64,000 nt of DNA, from positions 62,001 to 126,000 of the forward strand of contig NZ_UIGI01000001.1 in the NCBI RefSeq assembly GCF_900446255.1. Direction: 5' to 3'. The notes below the pieces were generated by a model. The model did no database searches. It saw only the letters and a list, made by a program, of their open reading frames with translations, and had not been told where the DNA came from. Positions 1-9,148 of this stretch are shown here, piece after piece. The stretch is from Buttiauxella agrestis (GTDB taxonomy: Bacteria; Pseudomonadota; Gammaproteobacteria; Enterobacterales; Enterobacteriaceae). Position numbers and translations under genes: made by a program. The first letter of the stretch is position 1, and every line of letters begins with the position of its first letter.

Positions 1-291
1 CCTATTGATAAATCTTCACCTTTACTTGGCAAGGCTATTTCTGAGAACGAGATTTTGACATGCGATTTCGATGTCTATATGACAAATAAATTTGGTATTA
101 ATGAATTGTTCTACAAAATAAAGCTAACTCAAGCCCGAATGACTGATATTCATCTGACACTACCCAATAATTTAAGTGACCCTAACGGACAACCGCATGA
201 GGTAATATCACTTTCCTATGAAACCATAACATGGGAACATTGTACCGCAGGAACCAGTGCATATAGTTTGTGGAGCGACCGAGTCTATTAA
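1..291 (+). CDS. hcp: Type VI secretion tube protein Hcp (TssD), C-terminal part
   Basis: The frame is open from the first base of the window, so the 5' part of the gene lies outside; about 96 residues are visible. The tail reads like the C-terminal half of Hcp-family proteins: a DKSSPLL segment near the visible start, alternating beta-strand-like stretches, then the ITWEH and AGTS motifs near the end, which correspond to the closing strands of the Hcp barrel. Hcp hexamers stack to form the inner tube of the type VI secretion system and can carry small effectors in the lumen. No other T6SS structural gene is visible to the right, so this may be an orphan hcp with cargo genes or the end of a larger cluster to the left. 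Base composition is AT-rich compared with the core genes after 1943. Confidence 0.82.
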   Translation, partial: PIDKSSPLLGKAISENEILTCDFDVYMTNKFGINELFYKIKLTQARMTDIHLTLPNNLSDPNGQPHEVISLSYETITWEHCTAGTSAYSLWSDRVY

Positions 292-386
292 ATATCATTA
301 AAATAAATATTTGAAATTCCATTCATAAGTTATTTTTATAAATGCAATTTCACGGCAAGGAAAGTTGTCATCATTGAGAGGATGCA

Positions 387-1148
387 ATGTTACATTTTGT
401 AATGGACTATGCAAAAAGAGATGTGAAGAGTAAGAGACTAAAACTCAATTGTGGTCGGTTAGGCCAGTTCGATGTATTAAGCGGCCAGGAACCTTATACC
501 AATATCCCAGAATGTTCATTTAAAAGCGGGACTGCTATCCCTCCGGGTAAATACTGGATCGTTGATCGGCCCGTAGGGAGTTTGAAGAATAGGGCAAGGG
601 CGACATTTATTGATTTGTGGAAAAATACATTTATTAGTGGTGAAACGCCCTATCATCAAAACTGGTTTGGTTTATTCAGTGACAAAACAATGAGTAATGA
701 ACTCCCTGTTTATAATAAAATAAGAAGTGCTTTTTGCCTGCACCCATTAAATGCTGATGGAAGTGGTGTATCTGAGGGGTGTATTACTTTTTATAGTGTG
801 CCTGATTTTTTATTTGTCAGAAGAGCACTATTACACCAGAGGAAAACTAAGGTGTTTGCAGTTGGTCAAAAACTAGAAGTTTATGGTTACATTCATGTAA
901 TAAATAATCCGACCATCCATGATGACTATAAAAATGGAAATTTGCCCGATCCCCATAATTTTTTCACAGAGTCTTTAGGTATTGATGATTATAATAATTT
1001 ATTGCAAAGAGGCGAGGTGAGCAACGCATTGTTACGAGAGAATGCCTGCTATGGGCAGGCTGCAGATGATTTTCGGACATTTAGAGAACAACATAATAAA
1101 TCTGAGTCAGATCTAAGAACGGGTGTTTCCATTACCATTATAAAATAG
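387..1148 (+). CDS. DUF2778/Tlde1-type L,D-transpeptidase-like T6SS effector
   Basis: A 253-residue protein without a signal peptide, preceded by a good ribosome site (GAGAGG, 5 bases before the ATG). Residues 45-60 hold an IPPGKYWIVDRP segment, and residues 118-134 hold the L,D-transpeptidase-like signature: H119, then S129-E130-G131-C132 followed by a hydrophobic strand (SEGCITF). H119 and C132 would be the catalytic pair. Known of the family: DUF2778 proteins include Salmonella Tlde1, an antibacterial effector secreted by T6SS that attacks peptidoglycan tetrapeptides by carboxypeptidase and exchange activity in the target periplasm. The position 95 bases after an hcp gene and directly before a small membrane protein fits a cargo-effector/immunity layout. 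The C-terminal ~80 residues are not recognised and may be a loading or specificity region. It is AT-rich, consistent with horizontal transfer. Confidence 0.78.
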   Translation: MLHFVMDYAKRDVKSKRLKLNCGRLGQFDVLSGQEPYTNIPECSFKSGTAIPPGKYWIVDRPVGSLKNRARATFIDLWKNTFISGETPYHQNWFGLFSDKTMSNELPVYNKIRSAFCLHPLNADGSGVSEGCITFYSVPDFLFVRRALLHQRKTKVFAVGQKLEVYGYIHVINNPTIHDDYKNGNLPDPHNFFTESLGIDDYNNLLQRGEVSNALLRENACYGQAADDFRTFREQHNKSESDLRTGVSITIIK

Positions 1149-1160
1149 AGCTAAGTCTTG

Positions 1161-1745
1161 ATGAAAATTATTATAAAACCTTATTTTTTGTTTTTTGGTT
1201 TGACGACTTCTATGCTGAGTGTTCTTTCTATAGTGTTTTATTTTAGAGACTTGACTCTATGGGTGTGCACTAAATGGAAACAACAAGCTGATATATTCGA
1301 TAGGGTCTGCGATTTTTTCCAACTCGGTGTTACATGTTATTTTTTATATGGTTTTTTGTTCATGCCAGTTTTTTATATTATTATAAATAATATAGCGAAT
1401 AAGTTTATTAATGCTAATGAAAAGAAACAATCTACAATTAAGCGTTTGTTTGTGCGGTCGTGTTATTACACATTTGTTTATATTATTAGCGTCAGTATAA
1501 TGTCTTTAGCACTTATGATCCTTATGTATTTATTACCTCTGGACCTTATGTTTGATGATTTATATCATACCATGAAGAAGGAATACGGTTGGTATAGTGG
1601 TGGAGTATATGATTTTAATCCTCTGTTCGCTGATTTCTTAATATTTGTGCATACCATTTTACCTCTTTCTATTTGTCATGCCATTTCAAAGACCCTGAGG
1701 GAAACCCTCTCTGGAGATCCTTCACCTGAAAATGAGCAGGAATAG
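1161..1745 (+). CDS. Four-helix membrane protein, candidate effector immunity protein
   Basis: A 194-residue protein starting at an ATG 12 bases after the effector stop. A TTG codon directly in front (1158) would only add one residue. About four hydrophobic segments are visible, near residues 10-32, 51-78, 102-129 and 156-180, joined by charged loops; the loop between helices three and four is Tyr/Asp-rich. No family is recognised. The tight coupling to the Tlde1-like gene and the shared AT-rich composition suggest co-transfer and a protective role in the inner membrane, with periplasmic loops meeting the effector. That role is inferred from position only; the protein could also be a carrier or an unrelated passenger. 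Confidence 0.6.
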   Translation: MKIIIKPYFLFFGLTTSMLSVLSIVFYFRDLTLWVCTKWKQQADIFDRVCDFFQLGVTCYFLYGFLFMPVFYIIINNIANKFINANEKKQSTIKRLFVRSCYYTFVYIISVSIMSLALMILMYLLPLDLMFDDLYHTMKKEYGWYSGGVYDFNPLFADFLIFVHTILPLSICHAISKTLRETLSGDPSPENEQE

Positions 1746-1942
1746 AAATGTGTTGTCAGGGTTTTCAACGATTGTTGTTACGTCGAAGGATGGGGTTTCC
1801 CCATGCCTCTTACTCACCAGAGAATCTTGCTTACAGAATTCCCCTATTCGGCCGCTACAACATCTAAAACCCACCACAATGCAGTATACTCAGCCTGCAC
1901 AACAATATGTCTATCAGGGCACAGTCATTGCGGAGAGTTAGT
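1746..1942. other. Junction between the AT-rich cassette and the conserved core
   Basis: About 200 bases separate the cassette from hmsP. They contain a small hairpin (ATGGGG at 1790-1795, loop TTT, CCCCAT at 1799-1804) without a T-run, so only a weak terminator candidate. The hmsP promoter should lie here. Composition changes from AT-rich to core-like across this stretch. No tRNA, integrase or direct repeat was seen that would mark an insertion site. Confidence 0.4.
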
Positions 1943-3937
1943 TTGCGAGTCAGTCGTTCGTTAACGATTAAACAGATGGCAATGGTGTCAGCCGTTTCCG
2001 TGCTGTTTATTTTCATTTTTATCGTGGTTCAGCTTTTCCACTTTGTGCAGCAAAGCCGCTACGACACAGCCAGCCAAATGGAGAAAATCGCCCATTCGGT
2101 GCGTATTCCGCTGTCTGCTGCGATCCTGAAAGCGGATATTCCACAGGCTGAAGCCATCCTGAATCAAATTCAACCGTCTGGCATTATCAGCCGGGCAGAC
2201 GTGGTATTGCCGAACCAGTTCCAGGCATTACGCCAGAGCTTTGCGCCTGAGCGCCCAATTCCGATGTGGATTGCTCGCCTGTTTGAGCTGCCGGTTCAAA
2301 TTTCATTACCGTTGTATTCCCTGGAGCGCCCGGCAAATCCGCAGCCGCTGGCTTACCTGGTGCTGCAAGCGGATTCCTGGCGGATGTACAAATTCATCAT
2401 CAGCACCATTTCAACGTTGCTGACGACCTATCTCTTGCTGGCGCTGATTTTGTCGGTTGCTATTAGCTGGTCGATTAACCGTTTGATCGTGCATCCGATA
2501 CGCAATATTGCCCGTGAGATAGACAACCTCAGCCCGCATGATGCAGCGAGCCATCAACTCAAATTACCCGCGCTGCATCACGATGATGAAATCGGCATGC
2601 TGGTGCGCAGCTATAACCGTAACCAGCAGATGACGCTGCGTTTGCATGATGAAATGAGCGCCATGAGCACGCGTCATGTGGTGTCAGAGCTGCCCAATAA
2701 AGCGCTGTTGCTGGCGTTGCTCGAACAGCTTACGGCGGATGATAAAAAAAGTGCGCTGATTGTGATTGCCAGCGAAACCTTGCAGGACGCTGCCGGCGTG
2801 CTCAACGAAGAGCAACGAGAAATGCTGTTGCTGACGCTGGTCGAAAAAATCAAAAGCGTGCTGCCACCGAATATGGTGCTGGCGCAGCTTAGCGGCAACG
2901 ACTTCGGTATTATCGCGCATGGTGTGCAAGATGCCTGGGCTGCTATGGCGCTGGCAAAGCAAATTCTCGCGGTGCTTAACGAAAAATTGCCGATTCAGTC
3001 AATCTCACTTAAACCAACGGCGAGCATTGGTATTGCGATGTATCTCGGTGGTTTAACGGCGGAACAGCTTTATCGTCGTGCGGTATCTGCCGCATTTTCA
3101 GCTCGTCGCCACGGTAAAAATCAGATTCAATTTTTTGACCCGGAACAGATGGAAATCGCTCAACGCCATCTGACTCAGGAGCATGATTTACTGAGCGCAT
3201 TAGACAACCAGCAGTTTGCGATTTGGCTGCAACCGCAGGTCAATATGCGCACCCGCGAAGTGGTGAGTGCAGAGGTTTTACTGCGCATGCAGCAGCCGGA
3301 TGGTAGCTGGGCGCTGCCAGAAGGTTTGATTGCGCGTATTGAAGATTGCGGGTTGATGTTCACGATCGGCAACTGGGTGCTTGAAGAGTCTTGCCGCGTG
3401 CTGGCGGGCTGGCAAAGTCAGGGCATCACCATGCCGCTGTGTGTGAACATCTCGGCGCACCAATTGCTGCATGAAGAAATGGGGTCGTCGCTACTGGAGT
3501 TACTGGTGCGTTATCGCATTCAGCCAGGCATGTTGATCCTTGAAGTCACTGAAAGCCATCGTATTGATGACCCGAAAAAAGCGATCAGTGTTTTGCGGCC
3601 GCTGCGTAAAGCCGGGGTCAGAATTGCGCTGGATGATTTTGGCATGGGTTACGCCAGCCTGCGCCATTTGCATCACCTGAAAGCGCTGCCGGTCGATGTC
3701 CTGAAGCTCGACAAGAGCTTTGTTGACGGCCTGCCCGATGACAACGCAATGGCGGGTGTGATTATCGGTATGGCGAAAACGCTGGGCCTGAAACTGGTGG
3801 CCGAAGGGATTGAGAACCAGGCGCAATGCGACTGGTTATTAAGCGAAGGCGTGACGCTGGCGCAGGGGTATTTGTTCTCCAGGGCGCTGACACTTAAAGA
3901 ATTTGATGCACAATATTTGTCGACCACTCAGCAGTAA
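1943..3937 (+). CDS. hmsP: HmsP/PdeK family c-di-GMP phosphodiesterase (biofilm regulator)
   Basis: Inner-membrane protein, 664 residues from the TTG at 1943. This start is chosen over the in-frame ATG at 1907 because CGGAGAG lies just before it and the E. coli homologue begins with the same [11 protein letters not shown] segment. Two transmembrane helices (about residues 10-34 and 150-174) flank a periplasmic sensor region; a HAMP-like segment, a degenerate GGDEF domain (SGNDF near 316) and an EAL domain follow. In the EAL domain the motif is EVL (E444), and the remaining metal and substrate residues look intact (VNIS, EVTE, LDDFG, LKLDK, AEGIE), so hydrolysis of c-di-GMP is likely while cyclase activity is not. 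In E. coli this gene (yhjK/pdeK) lies between the cellulose genes and dctA. HmsP lowers poly-GlcNAc biofilm formation in Yersinia. Confidence 0.93.
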   Translation: MRVSRSLTIKQMAMVSAVSVLFIFIFIVVQLFHFVQQSRYDTASQMEKIAHSVRIPLSAAILKADIPQAEAILNQIQPSGIISRADVVLPNQFQALRQSFAPERPIPMWIARLFELPVQISLPLYSLERPANPQPLAYLVLQADSWRMYKFIISTISTLLTTYLLLALILSVAISWSINRLIVHPIRNIAREIDNLSPHDAASHQLKLPALHHDDEIGMLVRSYNRNQQMTLRLHDEMSAMSTRHVVSELPNKALLLALLEQLTADDKKSALIVIASETLQDAAGVLNEEQREMLLLTLVEKIKSVLPPNMVLAQLSGNDFGIIAHGVQDAWAAMALAKQILAVLNEKLPIQSISLKPTASIGIAMYLGGLTAEQLYRRAVSAAFSARRHGKNQIQFFDPEQMEIAQRHLTQEHDLLSALDNQQFAIWLQPQVNMRTREVVSAEVLLRMQQPDGSWALPEGLIARIEDCGLMFTIGNWVLEESCRVLAGWQSQGITMPLCVNISAHQLLHEEMGSSLLELLVRYRIQPGMLILEVTESHRIDDPKKAISVLRPLRKAGVRIALDDFGMGYASLRHLHHLKALPVDVLKLDKSFVDGLPDDNAMAGVIIGMAKTLGLKLVAEGIENQAQCDWLLSEGVTLAQGYLFSRALTLKEFDAQYLSTTQQ

Positions 3938-3989
3938 ACCATTTGTTGCAAATGTTATTAAGCTGGCGCGAGTCAGTTCAATAATTTAA

Positions 3990-5387
<1,398 letters not shown>

Positions 5388-5400
5388 TCCCCTTCAATTG

Positions 5401-5427
5401 CCCACAGCGACTTGCCCTTGCTGTGGG
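5401..5427 (+). terminator. Hairpin after dctA
   Basis: CCCACAGC (5401-5408) pairs with GCTGTGGG (5420-5427) around an 11-base loop, 14 bases after the dctA stop. There is no clear T-run, so termination by this hairpin is plausible but not certain. Confidence 0.5.
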
Positions 5428-5604
5428 CTACTGCGCATAATTGACCCTTGTGCCATTTTCTTTGGCGTTTTTTTCATTTTTAAAGTGACGTTTTCGCGAA
5501 GTTGCGGTCAAACGGAGTGGTGATACGTCGCCTGTGGTGGCTATATTGCGTAATGCTATGTCGCCATTACACTTTTTAATCAGGATTGTTTTCCAGGGGT
5601 TAAC

Positions 5605-7089
5605 ATGCAGGGCACCAAAATTCGACTCTTAGCTGGCGGATTGCTGTTGGTCGCCGCCGCCAGTAATGTGCAGGCAGAAGCACTTCAGCCCGATCCAGCC
5701 TGGCAGCAAGGTACGCTTGCCAATGGTTTTCAATGGCAGGTCCTGGCCACACCTCAGCGCCCGAGCGATCGCATTGAAATTCGTCTGATGGTGAATACTG
5801 GCTCATTGACAGAGACCACCCAGCAGAGCGGCTACAGCCACTTTTTACCACGTCTGGCGCTGACCCAAAGCGGCAGCTTGCAGCCTTTACAGGCGCGTTC
5901 TCTATGGCAGCAAAGTGTGGACCCGAAGCGTCCGCTGCCACCGGTTATTGTCTCCTATGACTTCACGCTGTTTAATCTCAGCCTGCCAAATAACCGCAAT
6001 GATTTACTCAAAGAAGCCCTGACTTATCTTTCCGACAGCAGCGGCAAAATGGCGATTACCCCAGAAACGGTAAACGTTGGGCTGCAAACCCAGGATATGG
6101 TCGTCACCTGGCCGATGGACACCAAAGACAACTGGTGGCGCTATCGTCTGCAAGGCTCCACGCTGTTGGGCCATGACCCAGCAGAAGATCTCAAGCAGCC
6201 TGTCGATAGCGAGCAGCTGAAAGCGTTCTACCAGAAATGGTACACCCCAGATGCGATGACGCTGATTGTGGTGGGTAACGTCGATAGCCGCAGCGTTGCC
6301 GATCAAATCAATAAAACGTTTGGCACCTTAACTGGCAAACGTGAAACGCCTGCACCGGTTGCGACACTTTCTCCGCTGAAACGGACGCCCGTCAGTTTAA
6401 TGACTGACAGCGTGCGTCAGGATCGGCTTTCTCTGACGTGGGATAACGCCTGGACGCCGATTCGTGAATCTTCCGCGCTGCTGCGTTACTGGCGTGCCGA
6501 TCTCGCGCGTGAGGCGCTGTTCTGGCATGTGCAGCAAAATCTCAGCAAGCAGAATATCCAGGATTTAAATCTCAGCTTCGATTGCCGTGTGCTGTATCAG
6601 CGTGCGCAATGCGGCATCAACCTGGAATCGCCAAATACCAAACTGGACGCGAATCTGGCGACGGTTGGGAAAGAGTTGGTGAGCGTGCGTGATAAAGGGC
6701 TGTCGCAAGAAGAATTCGATGCTTTGATTGCCCGGAAAAAGGCCGAGCTGGCTGGGCTGTTCGCCACGTACGCGCGGACTGATACCGATGTGCTAATTGG
6801 CCAGCGTTTGCGTTCGTTGCAAAACCAGGTGGTAGATATTGCGCCGGAACAGTACCAGAAGCTGCGTCAGGACTTCCTCAACAGCTTGACGCTGAGCGGG
6901 TTGAATCAGGATTTGCGTCAGCAATTATCGCAAGAAATGGCGTTAGTGTTGCTGCAACCGAAAGGTGAGCCTGAGTACAACATGAAGGATCTGCAAGCGA
7001 CGTGGGATAAAGTGATGGTTCCGTCTAAGGCGCTTCCGTTAACGGATGAACCGAAGCAGGACGTGTCGGATATTCCGCCAGCGCAGTAA
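5605..7089 (+). CDS. yhjJ: YhjJ, periplasmic M16-family protein without the zinc motif
   Basis: A 494-residue protein with an N-terminal signal peptide (cleavage probably after VQA, residue 24). The fold is that of the M16 (pitrilysin/insulinase) peptidases: an N-terminal M16 half and a C-terminal M16_C half beginning near residue 200 (YTPDAMTLIVVGN). The catalytic HxxEH motif is broken: the matching stretch is H79-F-L-P-R83, so both the glutamate and the second histidine are replaced, and zinc peptidase activity is not expected. This degeneracy fits E. coli YhjJ, described as a predicted M16-family protein of unknown role. It is transcribed alone and followed by an inverted repeat. Confidence 0.92.
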   Translation: MQGTKIRLLAGGLLLVAAASNVQAEALQPDPAWQQGTLANGFQWQVLATPQRPSDRIEIRLMVNTGSLTETTQQSGYSHFLPRLALTQSGSLQPLQARSLWQQSVDPKRPLPPVIVSYDFTLFNLSLPNNRNDLLKEALTYLSDSSGKMAITPETVNVGLQTQDMVVTWPMDTKDNWWRYRLQGSTLLGHDPAEDLKQPVDSEQLKAFYQKWYTPDAMTLIVVGNVDSRSVADQINKTFGTLTGKRETPAPVATLSPLKRTPVSLMTDSVRQDRLSLTWDNAWTPIRESSALLRYWRADLAREALFWHVQQNLSKQNIQDLNLSFDCRVLYQRAQCGINLESPNTKLDANLATVGKELVSVRDKGLSQEEFDALIARKKAELAGLFATYARTDTDVLIGQRLRSLQNQVVDIAPEQYQKLRQDFLNSLTLSGLNQDLRQQLSQEMALVLLQPKGEPEYNMKDLQATWDKVMVPSKALPLTDEPKQDVSDIPPAQ

Positions 7090-7095
7090 TATCTG

Positions 7096-7139
7096 CCCTC
7101 ACCCTAACCCTCTCCCACAGGAGAGGGCCGGGGTGAGGG
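7096..7139. repeat. Intergenic inverted repeat (CCCTCACCC type), single copy
   Basis: A 44-base near-perfect palindrome whose arms begin with CCCTCACCC (7096-7104) and end with GGGTGAGGG (7131-7139). It lies between the convergent genes yhjJ and kdgK and could act as a two-way terminator. The same unit occurs twice more at 11219-11299, so it is a dispersed element and not a local accident. Confidence 0.8.
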
Positions 7140-7144
7140 TGTAA

Positions 7145-8077
7145 TTAAGAAGGCATCGCCTCTTTCGGGATGATCGCGCCGCGATACTGAATCACGGTGC
7201 TCGCAGTCAAATGTCCGCGTTTCGCCGCTTCTTCTGCACTGCCGCCCGTCAAACGCACCGCCAGATAACCCGCGCTGAAAGAATCACCCGCCGCAGTGGT
7301 ATCAATGACTTTTTCTTTCGGTAATTTAACCGCTGGCACTTCTAAGGTTGATTCGCCCTGAATCGCCACCAGGCAAGAATCCGCGCCACGTTTAATAACT
7401 ACTTCACGCACGCCAGCCGCTTGAGTACGGTGAATCACTTCTTCAACCGGCTTCTCGCCCCACAGCAAATCTTCGTCATCCAGCGTCAGGAACGCGATGT
7501 CGGTGCAGGCCAGCATCTGCTGATAAACCTGCTGCGTCTCTTCACGGCTCGCCCACAGGCGCGGACGGTAGTTGTTATCGAAGATAACTTTGCAGCCATT
7601 AGCGCGGCACTGAGTCAGCAGCGCCATCAATTTTTCACGGCTTGCCGCGTTCAAAATCGCCAGGCTAATACCGCTCAGATACAAGTAATCGAACTGCGCC
7701 AGTTCGGCACAAATCGCCTGCGCCTGGTCGCTCTCCAGCCAGAACCGGGCTGCGGCTTCGTTACGCCAGTAATAGAAAGTACGCTCGCCGGTTGAGTCGG
7801 TTTCGATGTAATACAGACCCGGCAGACGGTGCTCCAGGCGCTGTGTCAGTTCGGTGTGAACATTTTCTTGCTGCCATGCGTCGAGCATTTGTTGGCTGAA
7901 GTTATCTTCACCCAGAGCCGTAACGTAATGGACTTCAAGATCGTCAGCATTAACCTGACGAGCGATATAAACGGAAGTGTTAAGGGTATCGCCACCAAAG
8001 CCGCGGCTAACTTCCGCACCTTTTTGCGACAGTTCAATCATACATTCACCGATGACGGCGATTTTGCGCGTTGGCAT
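7145..8077 (-). CDS. kdgK: 2-dehydro-3-deoxygluconokinase
   Basis: A 310-residue PfkB/ribokinase-family sugar kinase that phosphorylates 2-keto-3-deoxygluconate to KDPG, feeding hexuronate and pectin breakdown into the Entner-Doudoroff aldolase step. Visible motifs are the N-terminal GGDTLNTSVY segment that binds the sugar and the C-terminal DTTAAGDSFSAGYL signature (from residue 259), with D265 as the catalytic base. The protein follows E. coli KdgK closely in length and sequence. It is convergent with yhjJ and divergent from pdeH. In E. coli KdgR represses it; no obvious KdgR palindrome was identified by eye in 8078-8306. Confidence 0.97.
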   Translation of the reverse strand: MPTRKIAVIGECMIELSQKGAEVSRGFGGDTLNTSVYIARQVNADDLEVHYVTALGEDNFSQQMLDAWQQENVHTELTQRLEHRLPGLYYIETDSTGERTFYYWRNEAAARFWLESDQAQAICAELAQFDYLYLSGISLAILNAASREKLMALLTQCRANGCKVIFDNNYRPRLWASREETQQVYQQMLACTDIAFLTLDDEDLLWGEKPVEEVIHRTQAAGVREVVIKRGADSCLVAIQGESTLEVPAVKLPKEKVIDTTAAGDSFSAGYLAVRLTGGSAEEAAKRGHLTASTVIQYRGAIIPKEAMPS

Positions 8078-8235
8078 AGCAGTAGACCTGAATTAATGAA
8101 ATTACCGCTAGTTTGATGGGCGGCTAAAAACGAGTCAAACAATTTAAAACGATGTTTCGGAAAACTTTGAGCTAAGGCAGTTTATGAGGGATGTGAAGCA
8201 ACTCTCCTTCATTGCGGTTGTACTGAAAGCGAACA

Positions 8236-8262
8236 TAAAGTTCTCATGCGCCACGCCGATAA
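8236..8262 (+). promoter_or_regulatory. Sigma-28 (FliA) promoter of pdeH
   Basis: TAAAGTTC (8236-8243), an 11-base spacer and GCCGATAA (8255-8262). The flagellar sigma-28 consensus is TAAAGTTT-N11-GCCGATAA, so only one base differs and the spacing is exact. It points towards pdeH, whose start is 45 bases beyond. E. coli yhjH/pdeH is a known class III flagellar gene. Confidence 0.9.
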
Positions 8263-8306
8263 CTTGACGATGAGCCATCCGAGTTATCAAGGTAAACAGG
8301 ACGTAC

Positions 8307-9083
8307 ATGATGAAGTTTAAGCAGATCACTCACCGGCTTAATACGCTTGAAGCGAGTGTCGAAAGTTTGCAGGAACGGCGGTTCTGGCTGCAATGCCAGC
8401 GGCAGTATACTTTCCAGCCGATCTATAAAATCGACGGTCATTTAATGGCGATAGAGCTGCTGACGGTGGTCACTCACCCGGATGAACCAGAAATTCGTAT
8501 TCCACCGGATCGCTACTTCACGTCCATATCCAGCCGCTCACGCTTGATGGTTATCGAAGAGCAACTGAATCTGCTGGCCGAATGGGAATCTATTTTCCTC
8601 GGTTATGACATTCTGGCCTCGGTCAATGTGGATGGCCCGACGCTGCTGGCGATGAAGCTGCATCAGCCGATTCTGGCGCTCATTAATAAAATGCCATGGG
8701 TCCGTTTTGAACTGGTTGAACACATCACCCAACCGCAAGCCGTGACGCTTGCCGGAATGCACGAGTTTGGCCCGCTCTGGCTTGATGATTTTGGTACAGG
8801 CGTTGCTAACTTCTCGGCACTCAGCGAAATGCGTTATGACTACATCAAAGTCGCCCGTGATTTGTTCATCATGCTGCGCACCAGCGACGAAGGCCGCAAT
8901 TTATTCACCATGTTGCTGCAACTAATGAACCGCTACTGCAAAGGCGTCATTGTCGAAGGTGTGGAAACGGAGGCGGAATGGCGTGACGTTCAAGAGTCAC
9001 CGGCTTTCGCCGCGCAAGGCTATTTTCTTTCTCGCCCCATCCCCTTTGAACAGTTGGAAAATGTGCTAACTCGCCTCTCCTGA
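8307..9083 (+). CDS. pdeH: Cyclic-di-GMP phosphodiesterase PdeH (YhjH)
   Basis: A 258-residue stand-alone EAL-domain protein in the cytoplasm. The EAL signature appears as E50-L-L; other catalytic residues are visible in SVNVDG, FELVEH, LDDFGTG (D160, D161) and VIVEGVE, with AAQGYFLSRP near the end. Activity against c-di-GMP is therefore expected. Known in E. coli and Salmonella: YhjH keeps c-di-GMP low so that the brake protein YcgR does not slow the flagellar motor, and it is expressed with the flagellar regulon. The sigma-28 promoter just upstream supports the same role here. An ATG at 8310 is an alternative start. Confidence 0.96.
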   Translation: MMKFKQITHRLNTLEASVESLQERRFWLQCQRQYTFQPIYKIDGHLMAIELLTVVTHPDEPEIRIPPDRYFTSISSRSRLMVIEEQLNLLAEWESIFLGYDILASVNVDGPTLLAMKLHQPILALINKMPWVRFELVEHITQPQAVTLAGMHEFGPLWLDDFGTGVANFSALSEMRYDYIKVARDLFIMLRTSDEGRNLFTMLLQLMNRYCKGVIVEGVETEAEWRDVQESPAFAAQGYFLSRPIPFEQLENVLTRLS

Positions 9084-9148
9084 TGCCGTTTTGGCCCCGC
9101 TCAACTATCTTTAGTTAAAGCGAGCCACATCAGGAAAGGGTGAAAGGC

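Noticed and set aside
1732-1941. 69-codon open frame overlapping the candidate immunity gene and the hmsP start
   Set aside because: No ribosome site, no domain pattern, and it overlaps the probable hmsP promoter and start.
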